Below, one piece after another: positions 27,455 to 37,844 of a stretch of DNA of 64,000 nucleotides. Made by a program: the position numbers and the translations under genes. Under the pieces are notes generated by a model. The model saw only the letters and a list, made by a program, of their open reading frames with translations, ran no database searches and was not told where the DNA came from. The first letter of the stretch is position 1; every line of letters starts with the position of its first letter. The stretch is from assembly GCF_903645285.1 (NCBI RefSeq), contig NZ_CAHJXN010000002.1, positions 186,001-250,000 on the forward strand, written 5' to 3'. Source of the DNA: Streptococcus thalassemiae (GTDB lineage Bacteria > Bacillota > Bacilli > Lactobacillales > Streptococcaceae).

Positions 27455-28696
27455 TTAATTTGCCCAATCTCCGTTACGGAAGAGTGGTACACGTGTCCCA
27501 TCCTCACGGATACCATCGATATCCATTTGGTTAGAACCAATCATAAAGTCTACGTGAACATCTGAACGGTTAAGCCCCGCAGCTTCAAGCTCCTCTTCGC
27601 TCATCTCCGCTCCACCAACAACGCTAGTTGCATAGGCTGCACCGATAGCCAAGTGATTTGATGCATTCTCATCAAAAAGGGTGTTAAAGAAGGTAATGCC
27701 TGACTGAGAAATTGGGCTTGGATCTGGCACCAAGGCACATTCACCTAAGGCACGCGCACCCGCATTTTCAAAGACAAGATCCTTCATAACCTGATCACCC
27801 TTCTCAGCAGTGATATCTACGATTTGTCCATCCTTAAAGGTCACCTTAATACCTTCAATAATGTTTCCGTTATAACTAAGCGGTTTTGTAGAAGTGACAT
27901 AGCCATCTGCGCGACGGAAATCAGGCGCTGTGAAGACTTCCTCTGTCGGCATATTTGGCAAGAATCCTTCGCCCTGTGCATTGATAGCACCAGCTGATTC
28001 CCAAACGTGGTTCTTTGGCAAACCAAGTGTCAAATCTGTCCCTGGCGCTGTGTAGTGAAGGGCTGAAAATTGCTCTTTATTGAGCATATCTGCCTTGCTC
28101 TTGAGAATAGCTGCATGTTCTTCCCAAGCCTTAACAGGATCTTCTTCATAAACACGGCAAGTTTTGAAAATTTGGTCCCAAAGGAGATCGACTGCTTCTT
28201 CGTCGCTCGCAGCATTTGGAAAGACTTTCTTAGCCCACTCAAGTCCAGCAGCGGCTGCCACAGTCCAGCTGACTTTATTGGATTGCGTTGCGATACGCAT
28301 TGGCTTCATAGCAAGTCCCATAGCTTTAGCAGAAGCTGATAGCTTGTCAGCATCCACCCCGTTCAAGGCACCTGGATCAGATGAACGAACCCCAAGACGG
28401 CTAGCCTTGTTCTCCAAGAGATAGTTCATCTCAGCAATCTTGTATTCTGGTACATTATCCAGACGCTCCATCGGTGCGTGGAGGAATTTCTCACGGTTAA
28501 TGACATCATCTGTCCACTGAACGATGACCTCATGCGCACCCAAGGCATAAGCTTCTTTGACGATTAAGTGAGCCAACTCACGTTGCTCCACATCGATAGA
28601 GAGAGCCAAAGTGTGACCAGGTTGCACATTGATTCCGTTCGCAACCAACAATTTCGCATATTTTTCTAGATTTTCTTTAAAATTTGGTAAAACCAT
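27455..28696 (-). CDS. pepS: aminopeptidase PepS (M29 family)
   Basis: A 413-residue cytoplasmic metallo-aminopeptidase of the thermophilic aminopeptidase family. Metal-binding residues fall in the C-terminal half, e.g. ARALGECALVPDPSPIS (Glu) and FFNTLFDENASNHLAIG (Glu, His), plus FMIGSNQMDIDGI (Asp). It removes N-terminal residues from peptides. Highly expressed-type codon usage. The upstream 50-residue ORF may be co-transcribed. Confidence 0.94.
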   Translation of the reverse strand: MVLPNFKENLEKYAKLLVANGINVQPGHTLALSIDVEQRELAHLIVKEAYALGAHEVIVQWTDDVINREKFLHAPMERLDNVPEYKIAEMNYLLENKASRLGVRSSDPGALNGVDADKLSASAKAMGLAMKPMRIATQSNKVSWTVAAAAGLEWAKKVFPNAASDEEAVDLLWDQIFKTCRVYEEDPVKAWEEHAAILKSKADMLNKEQFSALHYTAPGTDLTLGLPKNHVWESAGAINAQGEGFLPNMPTEEVFTAPDFRRADGYVTSTKPLSYNGNIIEGIKVTFKDGQIVDITAEKGDQVMKDLVFENAGARALGECALVPDPSPISQSGITFFNTLFDENASNHLAIGAAYATSVVGGAEMSEEELEAAGLNRSDVHVDFMIGSNQMDIDGIREDGTRVPLFRNGDWAN

Positions 28697-28716
28697 GTTG
28701 TTTCTCTTTTCTATTT

Positions 28717-28869
28717 TTATTTTTCTTTCAAAGCAGAGAATACCCCTGCTAAAGCAATAGTACCTGACAAGAGTGCTGTTGATAGAAGAATTGTCTGATC
28801 AGCAAGTTCTAATTGATATTCAAATACCTTCTCAGCCGGCTTATCTTCTGCGAATATTCTTAGTTTCAT
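28717..28869 (-). CDS. small hypothetical protein with one membrane helix (50 residues)
   Basis: A short frame starting MKLRIFAEDKPAEKVFEYQL and ending with a hydrophobic segment (ILLSTALLSGTIALAGVFSA) and a Lys-rich tail. AAGGGG lies 6 bases before the ATG. It sits between relE and pepS on the same strand, 20 bases before pepS. Charged N-terminal half and C-terminal helix suggest a tail-anchored or small membrane protein. I do not recognise a family; coding status rests on ribosome binding site, composition and context. Confidence 0.6.
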   Translation of the reverse strand: MKLRIFAEDKPAEKVFEYQLELADQTILLSTALLSGTIALAGVFSALKEK

Positions 28870-28889
28870 GAGAATCCCCTTAAAATTTA

Positions 28890-29168
28890 TTAAAACAAAT
28901 CACTATGACTGCCTGTCCTAAGCAAATTTAAAATCAATTCTTCCTTGTCTACTTTATAGACCAGGAGCCAATCCGGCTGGATATGGCATTCACGAACTCC
29001 TTGAAAATGCTTGGATGCCGTCAATTGATGATCACGATATCTAGCAGGAAGTTCTTTTTCTTGAACAAGAAAATTTAAAACTTCTTCTAATAATTCTGCC
29101 TTCAAACCACGCTTCATAGCCAACTTAAAATCTTTTTTAAACTGTTTATGATAACGAATCTTAAGCAC
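28890..29168 (-). CDS. type II toxin, RelE/YafQ mRNA interferase
   Basis: A 92-residue basic toxin of the RelE/ParE fold, YafQ branch. It begins MLKIRYHKQFKKDFKLAMKRG, and the C-terminal block carries the YafQ catalytic signature: HQLTASKHFQGVRECHIQPDWLL-type His residues (H48, H54, H62) and the tail LLRTGSHSDLF with His and Phe. It cleaves mRNA in the ribosomal A site in known relatives. Overlaps the antitoxin gene by 8 bases, the usual toxin-second order. Confidence 0.92.
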   Translation of the reverse strand: MLKIRYHKQFKKDFKLAMKRGLKAELLEEVLNFLVQEKELPARYRDHQLTASKHFQGVRECHIQPDWLLVYKVDKEELILNLLRTGSHSDLF

Positions 29169-29424
29169 GCAAATCCTCCATCAAGTCTGAGACTGATTCA
29201 AAGGATTGGCTCATATTACGATTTTGGTCTAAATCCGTTAATACCTCAAGCAACTTCCGACTCTCGTCTAGTCTAACATCGAAAGGTAAACCCTGATATT
29301 GAATAGCCTGACGAAGAAAAATATTGATAGCTGTTGTCATATCCATTCCCAGGTTATTAAACACCTGTTGGGCCTGCTCCTTCACCTCACTATCCAGACG
29401 GATACTCATGCTCGTCTTTGACAT
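29161..29424 (-). CDS. type II antitoxin, RelB/DinJ family
   Basis: An 87-residue ribbon-helix-helix antitoxin. The N-terminal DNA-binding part is MSKTSMSIRLDSEVKEQAQQ, followed by FNNLGMDMTTAINIFLRQAI, a DinJ-family signature; the C-terminal toxin-wrapping region is acidic (SDLMEDLRA). It represses its own operon in complex with the toxin in known systems. A TTACAT-N16-TAAAAT promoter is located just upstream, inside and after the polC terminator. Confidence 0.92.
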   Translation of the reverse strand: MSKTSMSIRLDSEVKEQAQQVFNNLGMDMTTAINIFLRQAIQYQGLPFDVRLDESRKLLEVLTDLDQNRNMSQSFESVSDLMEDLRA

Positions 29425-29464
29425 ACTCTCACCCTCTTTCTATCTATTATTTTAACAAAAAATA

Positions 29465-29499
29465 AGGCTAATGTAAATCTATTGGATATACATTAGCCT
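29465..29499 (-). terminator. terminator upstream of relBE and downstream of polC region
   Basis: AGGCTAATGTA (29465-29475) / TACATTAGCCT (29489-29499), 11-bp perfect stem followed on the minus strand by TTATTTTTTG. It ends polC. Confidence 0.85.
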
Positions 29500-29526
29500 C
29501 TTTGGATAGATGATTAAACAATTTTT

Positions 29527-32500
29527 TTAAAACAAATCATCAAACAAACTCAACTGGTTATCCTCTGGCATATTTCCCAGAATACCCATTTCATCCATCT
29601 TTTCAACCAAGGTTGATGAGAGCCCACCGCGTTTGCGTAGTTCTGTTTTAGAAAGGAATTCTCCCTCTTCACGCGCTCGCACCAACTGCTTGGCAACGTT
29701 CTCTCCCAGACCATCCATAGCAACAAATGGCGGAATGAGCATATCTCCATCAATGAGGAATTCTGTCGCCTGACTACGGTAGAGGTCTAACTTCCCAAAC
29801 TTGAAACCACGTTCCCACATTTCATTGACAATCTCAAGAGTTGTATAGAGATCGATTTCCACATTAGAGGCTTCATTATTCTTCCGTTTTTCAGAGATTT
29901 CTTCCATTCTGCGTTTGATGGCATCCAAGCCCGCACCCATGGTCTTGATATCAAAAGCCTTAGCACGGATAGAGAAGTAAGCACAGTAGTAATAAATGGG
30001 ATGGTGAACCTTGAAGTAAGCTACACGCAAGGCCATCATAACGTAGGCTGCCGCATGGGCTTTAGGGAACATGTACTTAATTTTCCCACAGGACTCGATA
30101 TACCACTCTGGCACCTTATTGGCCTTCATGGCTTCGATATAACCATTTCGCTCCTCTTCGGAAATCTTGAGCCACAATCCCTTACGTACCCGTTCCATGA
30201 TGGTAAAGGCCATCTTAGGTTCCAGACCAGCATGCATGAGGTACACCATGATGTCGTCCCGACAACCGATAACAGTCGATAGGTCCGCTATTCCTTGCTT
30301 AATCAGATCCTGAGCATTCCCCAACCAAACGTCAGTACCGTGGGACAACCCTGACAACTGAAGCAATTCCGCAAAAGTCGTCGGATGGGTTTCATCGACC
30401 ATACCTCGGACAAAGTTGGTTCCAAACTCCGGAATCCCCAGCATACCCGTCGGCGTTCCGATTTGCTCAGGAGTCACCCCTAGCACATCAGTCCCAGAAA
30501 AGAGGGCCATCACGCCTTCGTCATCCATGGGGATTTCATTAGGATCAATACCAGACAAATCCTGAAGTTTTCGAATCATGGTCGGATCATCATGTCCCAG
30601 TACATCGAGTTTGAGGACGTTCTCGTCGATATCATGGAAGTTAAAGTGAGTGGTCTGCCATTCAGCCGTCACATCATCCGCTGGATACTGGACAGGCGTA
30701 AAATCGTAGACATCCATGTAGTTAGGAATAACAACGATTCCCCCTGGGTGTTGGCCTGTCGTTCGTTTGACACCAGCTGCACCTTGAGCAAGACGTTCCA
30801 CCTCTGCATCACGATAAAACTTGCCATAATCTCGCTCATAGCCCTTGACAAATCCATAAGCAGTCTTGGCAGCCACCGTACCAACCGTTCCTGCACGGAA
30901 GGCATATTCCTCACCAAAGATATCACGCACATCCAAGTGGGCACTAGGTTGATCTTCTCCCGAGAAGTTCAAGTCAATATCGGGAACCTTATCCCCATCA
31001 AAACCAAGGAAGGTCTCGAAAGGAATATCTTGGCCATTTTTACTGAGTTTGTGACCACAGTTTGGACAGTCCTTATTGGGCATATCAAATCCTGAACCGT
31101 AAGAACCATCGGTGATAAACTCACTGTACTGACACTGACCACAGACATAGTGAGGAGAGAGAGGATTGACCTCTGTAATTCCAATCATAGTCGCAACAAA
31201 ACTAGATCCTACAGACCCACGAGAACCAACCAAGTAACCCCGTTCATTGGAACGTTGCACCAGCATCTGCGATGCCAGATAAATCACAGCAAATCCATTC
31301 CCCAGAATAGAGGTTAGTTCTTTTTCAATCCGCAAATCGACAATATCTGGCAGTGGATTTCCATAAATCTCAAAAGCTTTCGTGTAGGTCAATTCAGCGA
31401 CCGTTTCTTCCGCCTTGTCGATGAAAGGCGTGTACAAGTCCCCCTTAACAACCTCAACAGGTTCAAAGATTTCTGCCAAGGCATTGGTGTTTTCAATAAC
31501 CAATTTGCGAGCTAGTTCCTCTCCCAAGAAGGCAAATTCATCCAACATTTCATTGGTCGTTCTAAAATGGGCTTTTGGCAGAGGAGCTGGTTGGGCATGT
31601 TCACCGTGACCAATAGTTCGGTTAATCATAGCCCCCTGTCCCAAACTACGGACGATAATTTCACGGTAAATCTCTTCTTCTGGTTCGATATAGTGGACAT
31701 TCCCCGTAGCCAAAACGGGCTTGCCAAGGCGGTCTCCCACCTCTATCAAACTTTTGATAATGGTCTGGAGTTCCTCCATATCCTTGACCTGCTCCTTGGC
31801 AATCAAAGGAGCATAGATAGCTGGTGGCATGATCTCAATAAAGTCGTAATACTTGGCCACCTCAACCGCTGCATCCACACCTTGGGAAACAACCGCATCA
31901 AAAACTTCACCTTCTGAACAAGCCGACCCCAGAATCAATCCTTCCCGATGAGCATCTAGAACTGTTCTCGGAATCCGTGGCACCCCTTCAAAGTACTTGG
32001 TATTAGACAAGGAAACCAGCTTAAAGATATTTTTTAGACCTATCTGATTCTTGACATAAATGGTCGCATGCTTGATCCGAGCTTTTTTATAAGAATCTGG
32101 ACTAATCAAATCAATGTTGAGTCTAGCTAGATCGGTCACACCATGTTTTTCTGCTACCTCTTTGATAAATATAAAGAGCAGACGACCAGTAGCTTCCGCA
32201 TCGTAATTGGCCATGTGGTGATGTTCCAAGGCCACACCAAAACGCTTGGTCAAAGGTCCCAAACCATGACGTTTATACTCAGGATAGAGATTTCTAGCAA
32301 ACTCCAGTGTATCAATAACCGGCTGACTAATCCTTGGAAGACCATGACGCTCATAGTTGGCATTCATAAAGCCAACGTCAAAGGTGGCATTATGGGCAAC
32401 TAAGACTGTATCCTTACAAAATTCTTGGAATTCTTGCAAAACTTGTTCCAGTGGCTTGGCATTTTTGATATGGTCATCTGTAATTCCAGTCAACTCAGTA

Positions 32501-33918
32501 GTAAAAGCTGACAAGGGATGTCCAGGATTGATAAATTCATCAAATTCAGCAATGACATTCCCCTTGTACATCTTAGAAGCCGCAACCTGAATCAAATCAT
32601 TATAGATAGCTGAAAGTCCCGTCGTTTCCACGTCAAAGACCACGTAGGTTGCTTCCGACAAGTCCATCTCCACTTCGTTATAGACGATAGGGACACGGTC
32701 CTCCACGATATTGGCTTCCATTCCATAAATCAGCTGGATTCCCGCTTTCTTAGCCGCCTTATAGCCATGTGGGAAGGATTGAACATTTCCATGGTCGGTG
32801 ATGGCAACTGCCTTGTGTCCCCATTTAGCAGCTGTCGCAACGATTTCTTCAACCTCTGGTAGAGCATCCATAGTCGACATGTTAGTATGAGCATGAAACT
32901 CAACCCGACGCTCACCTTCTGGCATCAAATCCTTCCGCTCATAGTGAACAACTTCCTGCACATCCTGCACGTTCATAGTCAAATCGCGTGTGAAATTATT
33001 CATCTCCACATTCCCACGAACTCTGAGCCAAGAATTTTTCTTAATGAGATCAAATTTCTGAGCCTCTTCCTCATTCTTAACCCACTTTTGCATAGAAAAA
33101 CTTGAAGTGTAGTCGGTCATTTTAAAGTTGATCAAAACACGCCCTGTTCTGGTCACTTTTTGCTCCACATCAAACACAACCCCTTCAAAGACCAGACGAT
33201 TTTCCTCCGTCGTCACTTCAATCATAGGAGTAATCTCCGCCTTGTCCAACTTCGGTTTAGCTGCAGCTTTTTTCGCTTGAAAATCAAAGGCTGGTTTCTC
33301 TTCCGCTGGAGGAGGTGCCATCTGTTCCAGTTGTTCCATAGCACGGAGCGCTTCCTCATTGGCCGCTTGAACAATCTGCTCATTTTCAGCGTGAAAGGCC
33401 TCTTCCTGCTCTTGGGTCAGCATATCATTCTTCTCGACCTGACAGTTAAAAGTTGGAAAACCAAACTTTTCAAGTTGTTTGGCTAAATTAGGAAGGTGAT
33501 TTTTCTTAAAGTGTTCCTTATCAATCGCCTCAGATCCTTCAATAAAGAGTTGATTACCCTCAGCACGAACTTGCAAATTCTGATAAAGAGACTTAAAACC
33601 TTGACTAGCACATGGCCCTTCAGAAAAAGCCTCTCTATAATAGGCCTGCAAGAGTTGGTTTGAAAAATCTTGAGACAGAGTCTTGATTTCAAAAACAGCT
33701 TTATTGCCTGTCTTAGAAAATTCCTCACTCAAACCTTTCTTTAATTCTAAAAAGATTTCAATCGGTAAAATATTAGAAAATACGAAATGAAACTCCCATA
33801 CCTTACTAATTTTATGAACCACAACTCGCTCAATATCGGCCTGTGATAAAGCAGGGACCTGTCTCATCTCAGCAGGTATCCCCAGTTGATTCATCAAAAT
33901 TTCAAAACTATTTGACAT
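29527..33918 (-). CDS. polC: DNA polymerase III alpha subunit, PolC type
   Basis: Main replicative polymerase of low-GC Gram-positives, 1463 residues. Order of domains: N-terminal domain and OB fold (about 230-330, [16 protein letters not shown]), PHP domain ([15 protein letters not shown]), inserted 3'-5' exonuclease ([17 protein letters not shown], about residue 420), polymerase core with zinc-finger cysteines (CGQCQYSEF ... CPNCGH), the [13 protein letters not shown] substrate loop and catalytic Asp pair in [14 protein letters not shown], and a C-terminal helix-hairpin-helix. It ends LSLFDDLF, a probable beta-clamp-binding motif. Monocistronic. Confidence 0.97.
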   Translation of the reverse strand: MSNSFEILMNQLGIPAEMRQVPALSQADIERVVVHKISKVWEFHFVFSNILPIEIFLELKKGLSEEFSKTGNKAVFEIKTLSQDFSNQLLQAYYREAFSEGPCASQGFKSLYQNLQVRAEGNQLFIEGSEAIDKEHFKKNHLPNLAKQLEKFGFPTFNCQVEKNDMLTQEQEEAFHAENEQIVQAANEEALRAMEQLEQMAPPPAEEKPAFDFQAKKAAAKPKLDKAEITPMIEVTTEENRLVFEGVVFDVEQKVTRTGRVLINFKMTDYTSSFSMQKWVKNEEEAQKFDLIKKNSWLRVRGNVEMNNFTRDLTMNVQDVQEVVHYERKDLMPEGERRVEFHAHTNMSTMDALPEVEEIVATAAKWGHKAVAITDHGNVQSFPHGYKAAKKAGIQLIYGMEANIVEDRVPIVYNEVEMDLSEATYVVFDVETTGLSAIYNDLIQVAASKMYKGNVIAEFDEFINPGHPLSAFTTELTGITDDHIKNAKPLEQVLQEFQEFCKDTVLVAHNATFDVGFMNANYERHGLPRISQPVIDTLEFARNLYPEYKRHGLGPLTKRFGVALEHHHMANYDAEATGRLLFIFIKEVAEKHGVTDLARLNIDLISPDSYKKARIKHATIYVKNQIGLKNIFKLVSLSNTKYFEGVPRIPRTVLDAHREGLILGSACSEGEVFDAVVSQGVDAAVEVAKYYDFIEIMPPAIYAPLIAKEQVKDMEELQTIIKSLIEVGDRLGKPVLATGNVHYIEPEEEIYREIIVRSLGQGAMINRTIGHGEHAQPAPLPKAHFRTTNEMLDEFAFLGEELARKLVIENTNALAEIFEPVEVVKGDLYTPFIDKAEETVAELTYTKAFEIYGNPLPDIVDLRIEKELTSILGNGFAVIYLASQMLVQRSNERGYLVGSRGSVGSSFVATMIGITEVNPLSPHYVCGQCQYSEFITDGSYGSGFDMPNKDCPNCGHKLSKNGQDIPFETFLGFDGDKVPDIDLNFSGEDQPSAHLDVRDIFGEEYAFRAGTVGTVAAKTAYGFVKGYERDYGKFYRDAEVERLAQGAAGVKRTTGQHPGGIVVIPNYMDVYDFTPVQYPADDVTAEWQTTHFNFHDIDENVLKLDVLGHDDPTMIRKLQDLSGIDPNEIPMDDEGVMALFSGTDVLGVTPEQIGTPTGMLGIPEFGTNFVRGMVDETHPTTFAELLQLSGLSHGTDVWLGNAQDLIKQGIADLSTVIGCRDDIMVYLMHAGLEPKMAFTIMERVRKGLWLKISEEERNGYIEAMKANKVPEWYIESCGKIKYMFPKAHAAAYVMMALRVAYFKVHHPIYYYCAYFSIRAKAFDIKTMGAGLDAIKRRMEEISEKRKNNEASNVEIDLYTTLEIVNEMWERGFKFGKLDLYRSQATEFLIDGDMLIPPFVAMDGLGENVAKQLVRAREEGEFLSKTELRKRGGLSSTLVEKMDEMGILGNMPEDNQLSLFDDLF

Positions 33919-34021
33919 TCATTTTCCTCACATTATTCTTCTACTATTTTACCATATTTAGAGGTATTTTCTAAAGACAAAAGGAAGCCACTAAGTGACT
34001 TCCTTCTAGAGTGAGGACTGA

Positions 34022-36103
34022 TTAGTCTTCACCTTTGTTTTTCTTAATGATTTCTTCTTGTACTGACTTAGGTACATCTTCGTAGTGGTCAAATACCATC
34101 ATGAATGTACCACGTCCTTGAGATGCAGAACGAAGAACTGTTGCATAACCGAACATTTCAGCAAGTGGAACGTAAGCACGAACGATTTGGCTGTTACCGT
34201 GTGCTTCCATACCATCTACACGTCCACGACGAGCAGTTACGTGACCCATAACATCACCAAGGTTTTCTTCTGGAACAGTGATTGTTACAAGCATCATTGG
34301 TTCAAGGATAGCTGGTTGTGCTGATTTAGCAGCTTCTTTAAGAGCAAGTGAAGCCGCGATCTTGAAGGCAGTTTCAGATGAGTCGACATCGTGGTATGAA
34401 CCATCATAAAGCTTAGCTTTAACGTCAACCATTGGGTAACCTGCAAGAACACCGTTAGCCATAGATTCTACCAAACCTTTTTCAACCGCTGGGATAAATT
34501 CACGAGGAACCACACCACCGACGATTGCGTTTTCGAATTCGAATCCTTTACCTTCTTCGTTTGGAGTAAATTCAATCCATACATCACCAAATTGACCTTT
34601 ACCACCAGACTGACGTTTGAAGAATCCACGAGCTTGAGTAGAAGCGCGGAATGTTTCACGGTAAGATACTTGAGGAGCACCTACGTTCGCTTCAACTTTG
34701 AACTCACGACGCATACGGTCAACAAGGACGTCAAGGTGAAGCTCACCCATACCAGAGATAACTGTTTCACCAGTTTCAACGTTTGTTTCAACGCGGAATG
34801 TTGGATCTTCTTCAGCCAATTTTTGAAGGGCAATACCCATCTTGTCTTGGTCAGCTTTAGATTTAGGCTCAACCATCAATTGGATAACTGGTTCTGGAAC
34901 GTTGATTGACTCAAGGATGATTTTAGCTTTTTCATCTGTCAATGAGTCACCAGTTGTAGTATCTTTCAAACCAACGGCAGCAGCGATATCACCTGAGTAA
35001 ACAGTGTCGATTTCTTGACGGCTGTTAGCGTGCATTTGAAGGATACGTCCGATACGTTCACGTTTACCTTTAGAAGTGTTCAATACGTAAGAACCTGATT
35101 GAAGAACACCTGAGTAAACACGGAAGAATGTCAAACGACCTACGAATGGGTCAGTCATGATCTTGAAGGCAAGAGCTGCAAATGGCTCTTCGTCAGATGC
35201 TGGACGAGTTTCTTCAGCGTCTGTATCTGGGTTAATACCTTTGATTGCTGGGATGTCAAGTGGGCTTGGAAGGTAGTCGATAACCGCATCAAGCATCAAT
35301 TGAACACCTTTGTTCTTGAAGGCAGAACCACACAATACTGGGAAGAATTCAACGTTGATAGTCGCTTTACGGATACCAGCTTTCAATTCTTCGTTAGTGA
35401 TTTCTTCACCTTCGAGGTATTTCATCATCAATTCTTCGTCAGTTTCAGCAACTGCTTCGATCAATTTTTCACGGTATTCTTGAGCTTGGTCAAGATATTC
35501 AGCTGGAATATCTTCTTCAAGGATATCTGTACCAAGGTCGTTAGTATAGATTTCAGCTTTCATCTTGATCAAGTCGATGATACCACGGAAGTCATCTTCA
35601 GAACCGATTGGCAATTGGATTGGGTGTGCGTTTGCTTGAAGACGATCGTGAAGTGTGCTTACAGAGTAAAGGAAGTCAGCACCGATTTTGTCCATTTTGT
35701 TGGCAAATACGATACGTGGAACTCCATACTCAGTTGCTTGACGCCAAACTGTTTCAGTTTGAGGTTCAACACCTGATTGTGAGTCAAGAACGGTAACCGC
35801 ACCATCCAATACACGAAGAGAACGTTGTACTTCGATTGTGAAGTCCACGTGTCCTGGTGTGTCGATGATGTTTACGCGGTGGTTGTTCCATTGAGCTGTT
35901 GTCGCAGCAGATGTGATAGTGATACCACGTTCTTGCTCTTGCTCCATCCAGTCCATTTGTGACGCACCTTCGTGAGTTTCACCGATTTTGTGGATTTTAC
36001 CAGTGTAGTAAAGAATACGCTCAGTAGTTGTTGTTTTACCAGCATCGACGTGAGCCATGATACCGATATTACGAGTTTTTTCAAGTGAAAATTCGCGTGC
36101 CAT
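34022..36103 (-). CDS. fusA: elongation factor G
   Basis: Ribosomal translocase GTPase, 693 residues. G-domain motifs: [18 protein letters not shown] (P-loop, residues 16-33), [12 protein letters not shown] (switch I/G2), DTPGHVDFT (G3) and [11 protein letters not shown] (G4). Domains II-V follow, with RRGRVDGME in domain V. Highly biased codons. An extended -10 TGTTATAAT (36142-36147) lies 40 bases upstream, so fusA has its own promoter in addition to read-through from rpsL-rpsG. Confidence 0.98.
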   Translation of the reverse strand: MAREFSLEKTRNIGIMAHVDAGKTTTTERILYYTGKIHKIGETHEGASQMDWMEQEQERGITITSAATTAQWNNHRVNIIDTPGHVDFTIEVQRSLRVLDGAVTVLDSQSGVEPQTETVWRQATEYGVPRIVFANKMDKIGADFLYSVSTLHDRLQANAHPIQLPIGSEDDFRGIIDLIKMKAEIYTNDLGTDILEEDIPAEYLDQAQEYREKLIEAVAETDEELMMKYLEGEEITNEELKAGIRKATINVEFFPVLCGSAFKNKGVQLMLDAVIDYLPSPLDIPAIKGINPDTDAEETRPASDEEPFAALAFKIMTDPFVGRLTFFRVYSGVLQSGSYVLNTSKGKRERIGRILQMHANSRQEIDTVYSGDIAAAVGLKDTTTGDSLTDEKAKIILESINVPEPVIQLMVEPKSKADQDKMGIALQKLAEEDPTFRVETNVETGETVISGMGELHLDVLVDRMRREFKVEANVGAPQVSYRETFRASTQARGFFKRQSGGKGQFGDVWIEFTPNEEGKGFEFENAIVGGVVPREFIPAVEKGLVESMANGVLAGYPMVDVKAKLYDGSYHDVDSSETAFKIAASLALKEAAKSAQPAILEPMMLVTITVPEENLGDVMGHVTARRGRVDGMEAHGNSQIVRAYVPLAEMFGYATVLRSASQGRGTFMMVFDHYEDVPKSVQEEIIKKNKGED

Positions 36104-36141
36104 GAGGTTTGTTTCTCCTATTTATTTTTGATTTCTATTCT

Positions 36142-36150
36142 ATTATAACA
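36142..36150 (-). promoter_or_regulatory. fusA promoter (extended -10)
   Basis: Minus-strand TGTTATAAT with no good -35; placed between the terminator at 36160-36188 and fusA. Confidence 0.55.
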
Positions 36151-36159
36151 TGATTTTAA

Positions 36160-36188
36160 TAAAAACGGATAGGCAGGACCTACCCGTT
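36160..36188 (-). terminator. terminator between rpsG and fusA
   Basis: AACGG-g-TAGG ... CCTA-t-CCGTT stem on the minus strand followed by TTTTTATT. It would separate rpsL-rpsG from fusA. Confidence 0.7.
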
Positions 36189-36277
36189 CTCAATGTTTTC
36201 ATGCTATTGTTGGTTGCAACTTGTAGATTTACAAGTTGAATTGAACTCGGGCTAAAGTTAATTAGCCGATTTGAGCC

Positions 36278-36369
36278 GGAACGGGATGCTGTGTGAAAAA
36301 GATAAACTTCCTTGTATTCGTCGAATACTGCGTCAGTTTCCTATTTTCACCTTGCATCCTTACCGTTCC
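36278..36369. other. long imperfect hairpin 1 in the rpsG-fusA spacer
   Basis: Nested complementary arms: GGAACGG/CCGTTCC, GGATGC/GCATCC, GTGAAAA/TTTTCAC, AAACT/AGTTT and GTATTCG/CGAATAC, separated by internal loops AGAT opposite CCTA and TCCTT opposite TGCGTC. A related hairpin follows at 36401-36474. A small perfect hairpin AACTTGTA/TACAAGTT (36218-36237) is also in this spacer. May be a structured RNA of the str operon or a mobile hairpin repeat. Confidence 0.7.
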
Positions 36370-36400
36370 TAGCATCATGATATAGTTGAGCTCAAGCTAA

Positions 36401-36474
36401 AAGTCTGGAGAAAAAGATGAATCTCATTGGTTGCAATCGCAACCTGCTTCGATTCCCTATTTTCTCTGGGACTT
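36401..36474. other. long imperfect hairpin 2 in the rpsG-fusA spacer
   Basis: Arms AAGTC/GACTT, GAGAAAA/TTTTCTC, GAATC/GATTC and GGTTGC/GCAACC with internal loops AGAT opposite CCTA and TCATT opposite TGCTTC. The loops match hairpin 1 almost exactly while the helices differ by paired changes. Only 23 bases from the rpsG stop. Confidence 0.7.
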
Positions 36475-36497
36475 TCTTAACGCTTTCGCATCCTATC

Positions 36498-36968
36498 TTA
36501 CCAACGGAAGTGTGCGAATGCACGGTTAGCTTCAGCCATACGGTGAGTGTCTTCACGTTTCTTAACTGCTGCACCAGTGTTGTTAGCAGCATCCAAGATT
36601 TCTTTTGCAAGACGGTCTTGCATTGTGTGTTCACCACGAAGACGAGCGATTGTTACCAACCAACGAAGTCCAAGTGTTGTACGACGTTCTGGACGAACTT
36701 CAACTGGGACTTGGTAGTTAGAACCACCAACACGACGTGCACGTACTTCAAGTACAGGCATGATGTTTTCCATAGCTGTTTCAAATACTTCAAGTGCATC
36801 GTTACCAGTAGCTTCTTTGATTTGCTCAAAAGCACCGTAAACGATTGAAGCAGCTGTACCACGTTTACCATCAAGCATAACGCGGTTGATAAGACGAGTA
36901 ACTAGTTGTGAATTGTAAAGCGGATCTGGCAATACGTCACGTTTTGGAGCTCTATTTTTACGACTCAT
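36498..36968 (-). CDS. rpsG: 30S ribosomal protein S7
   Basis: S7, 156 residues, the primary 16S rRNA-binding protein of the small-subunit head. It begins [20 protein letters not shown] and contains [18 protein letters not shown] and the C-terminal [21 protein letters not shown]. It lies 19 bases after rpsL with AAAGGGGAT upstream. Followed by an unusually long structured spacer before fusA. Confidence 0.98.
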
Positions 36969-36987
36969 TTCTCTTTATCCCCTTTCC

Positions 36988-37401
36988 TTATGCTTTTGGA
37001 CGTTTAGTACCGTATTTAGAACGGCCTTGTTTACGATCGTTAACACCTGCAGTATCAAGTGCACCACGGACGATATGGTAACGTACCCCTGGAAGGTCTT
37101 TTACACGTCCACCGCGAAGAAGAACCACGCTGTGCTCTTGCAAGTTGTGTCCGATACCTGGGATGTAGGCAGTAACTTCGATAAGGTTGCTCAAACGTAC
37201 ACGAGCGAATTTACGAAGGGCTGAGTTAGGTTTTTTAGGTGTCATTGTTCCAACACGAGTTGCAACACCACGTTTTTGTGGTGAAGAAACGTTTGTTTGA
37301 ACTTTTTTATGACTGTTGTAACCAACGTTCAAAGCTGGTGATTTAGATTTTTCTACTTTTGATTTACGCGGTTTGCGAACCAATTGGTTAATTGTAGGCA
37401 T
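36988..37401 (-). CDS. rpsL: 30S ribosomal protein S12
   Basis: S12, 137 residues, part of the decoding centre. Start [20 protein letters not shown]; the streptomycin-relevant loops read [11 protein letters not shown] and [13 protein letters not shown], with the Lys residues and Pro unchanged, so no streptomycin-resistance change is visible. First gene of the str operon; AGGAGAATG at the start. Confidence 0.98.
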   Translation of the reverse strand: MPTINQLVRKPRKSKVEKSKSPALNVGYNSHKKVQTNVSSPQKRGVATRVGTMTPKKPNSALRKFARVRLSNLIEVTAYIPGIGHNLQEHSVVLLRGGRVKDLPGVRYHIVRGALDTAGVNDRKQGRSKYGTKRPKA

Positions 37402-37537
37402 CTACATTCTCCTGTGTTTTTTTATTTTTGGTGATGATACACTTGGTGACAGCTATCATCTGTGTGTACTTTTGCAACATTTGTCAGCACGTCCCTGTAC
37501 ACTCTTGAGAGACCAAAAGTAAAAAGTACCGTCTATT
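37402..37537 (-). promoter_or_regulatory. 5' leader of the rpsL-rpsG operon
   Basis: About 130-nt leader containing GATGATA (37434 region) pairing with TATCATC and further short helices (TGTACAGGGAC, GTGTACAC-type). Such structure suggests autogenous control by S7 or S12 but no known consensus could be matched. Confidence 0.4.
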
Positions 37538-37567
37538 ATTGTAACAAAATTTCCCCTTGCTTGTCAA
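37538..37567 (-). promoter_or_regulatory. rpsL promoter
   Basis: TTGACA (37562-37567), 18-base spacer, TACAAT (37538-37543), minus strand. Confidence 0.75.
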
Positions 37568-37774
37568 GATATTTTTCTTTTTTATTGTTAATCTTTTCGC
37601 TAGCGTAACTTCTCAAAGTAACTTCCACTTGACTTGCCGAAGTGGAAATTAGTCTAAAACGGATTTTTATGGTGGAATTAAGTGTGAGACGTTTGAAAAT
37701 GTTTTAATAGCAACAACGTACTATTCTAGTTTCAATCTGCTATAGAAGTTACCCTTTTCATTCTCTCAAAAGTC
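37568..37774. other. 200-bp spacer between lly and the str operon
   Basis: No gene. It contains one hairpin TTCCACTT (37623-37630) / AAGTGGAA (37640-37647) without a clear T run on either strand. Confidence 0.5.
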
Positions 37775-37812
37775 AATCATAAAAGAGGAGAAATCGAAGT
37801 TCCTCCTCTTCA
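37775..37812 (-). terminator. terminator after lly
   Basis: AAGAGGAG (37783-37790) pairs with CTCCTCTT (37803-37810); weak T run (TTTTATG) on the minus strand. Confidence 0.6.
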
Positions 37813-37844
37813 CTGTTTACTATCGAATCAAGTAAATCAAATCG

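Noticed and set aside
36988..37401. Possible streptomycin-resistance change in rpsL
   Set aside because: The Lys residues in [11 protein letters not shown] and the GGRVKDLPG loop are the normal ones.
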